DNA of 5,279 nucleotides from Desulfobacterales bacterium (lineage in GTDB: Bacteria > Desulfobacterota > Desulfobacteria > Desulfobacterales > 4be13), in NCBI GenBank assembly GCA_029934695.1, contig JAOZLU010000487.1, positions 1 to 5,279 of the forward strand. The letters run 5' to 3'. The translations under genes and the position numbers were made by a program. Each line of letters begins with the position of its first letter. Position 1 is the stretch's first letter. Below the pieces are notes generated by a model. That model was not told the origin of the DNA and ran no database searches. It was given only the letters and a program-made list of their open reading frames with translations. Below are positions 5,272 to 5,279 of this stretch, piece after piece.

Positions 5272-5279
5272 AGTAGTTA

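Overview
The window holds four convincing protein genes, all on the minus strand. Read in the direction of transcription they are: a TerY-P-type serine/threonine kinase with a zinc ribbon (5161-3839), a DUF29-family protein (3614-3144), a DUF1016/YhcG-type PDDEXK nuclease (2883-1843) and a 235-residue orphan protein (1506-799). No tRNA, rRNA, CRISPR array or transposase gene was found. The organism cannot be named from sequence alone. DUF29, DUF1016, a TerY-type kinase, heptamer repeats and dispersed palindromic repeats together suggest a large, repeat-rich bacterial genome, such as a Desulfobacterota or cyanobacterium-like lineage; this is a low-confidence inference.

Region by region: 1-798 is A+T rich and has no convincing intact gene. 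It carries a TGTTTGA heptamer array, three long inverted repeats whose left arms start at 179, 439 and 699, a perfect 14-bp palindrome at 501-514 and a possible coding relic at 530-673. The orphan gene follows, with a near-consensus sigma-70-type promoter at 1561-1589. The nuclease gene is bracketed by two same-orientation copies of a composite palindromic repeat (1661-1780 and 2974-3099). A further single unit (2905-2952) lies in its leader, just before a strong ribosome binding site. The DUF29 gene and the kinase follow, separated by 224 bp with no clear gene.

The genes share a strand but are spaced 224-336 bp apart, so a tight operon is unlikely. The kinase would normally sit beside a vWA (TerY-like) gene and a PP2C phosphatase gene; these would have to lie upstream, beyond the right edge. 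The two most interesting structures are the repeat-bracketed nuclease cassette and an 80-bp tandem duplication of the kinase gene start. The duplication creates a 27-codon upstream reading frame that repeats the kinase's first 16 residues and ends in an ATGA overlap with the kinase start codon.
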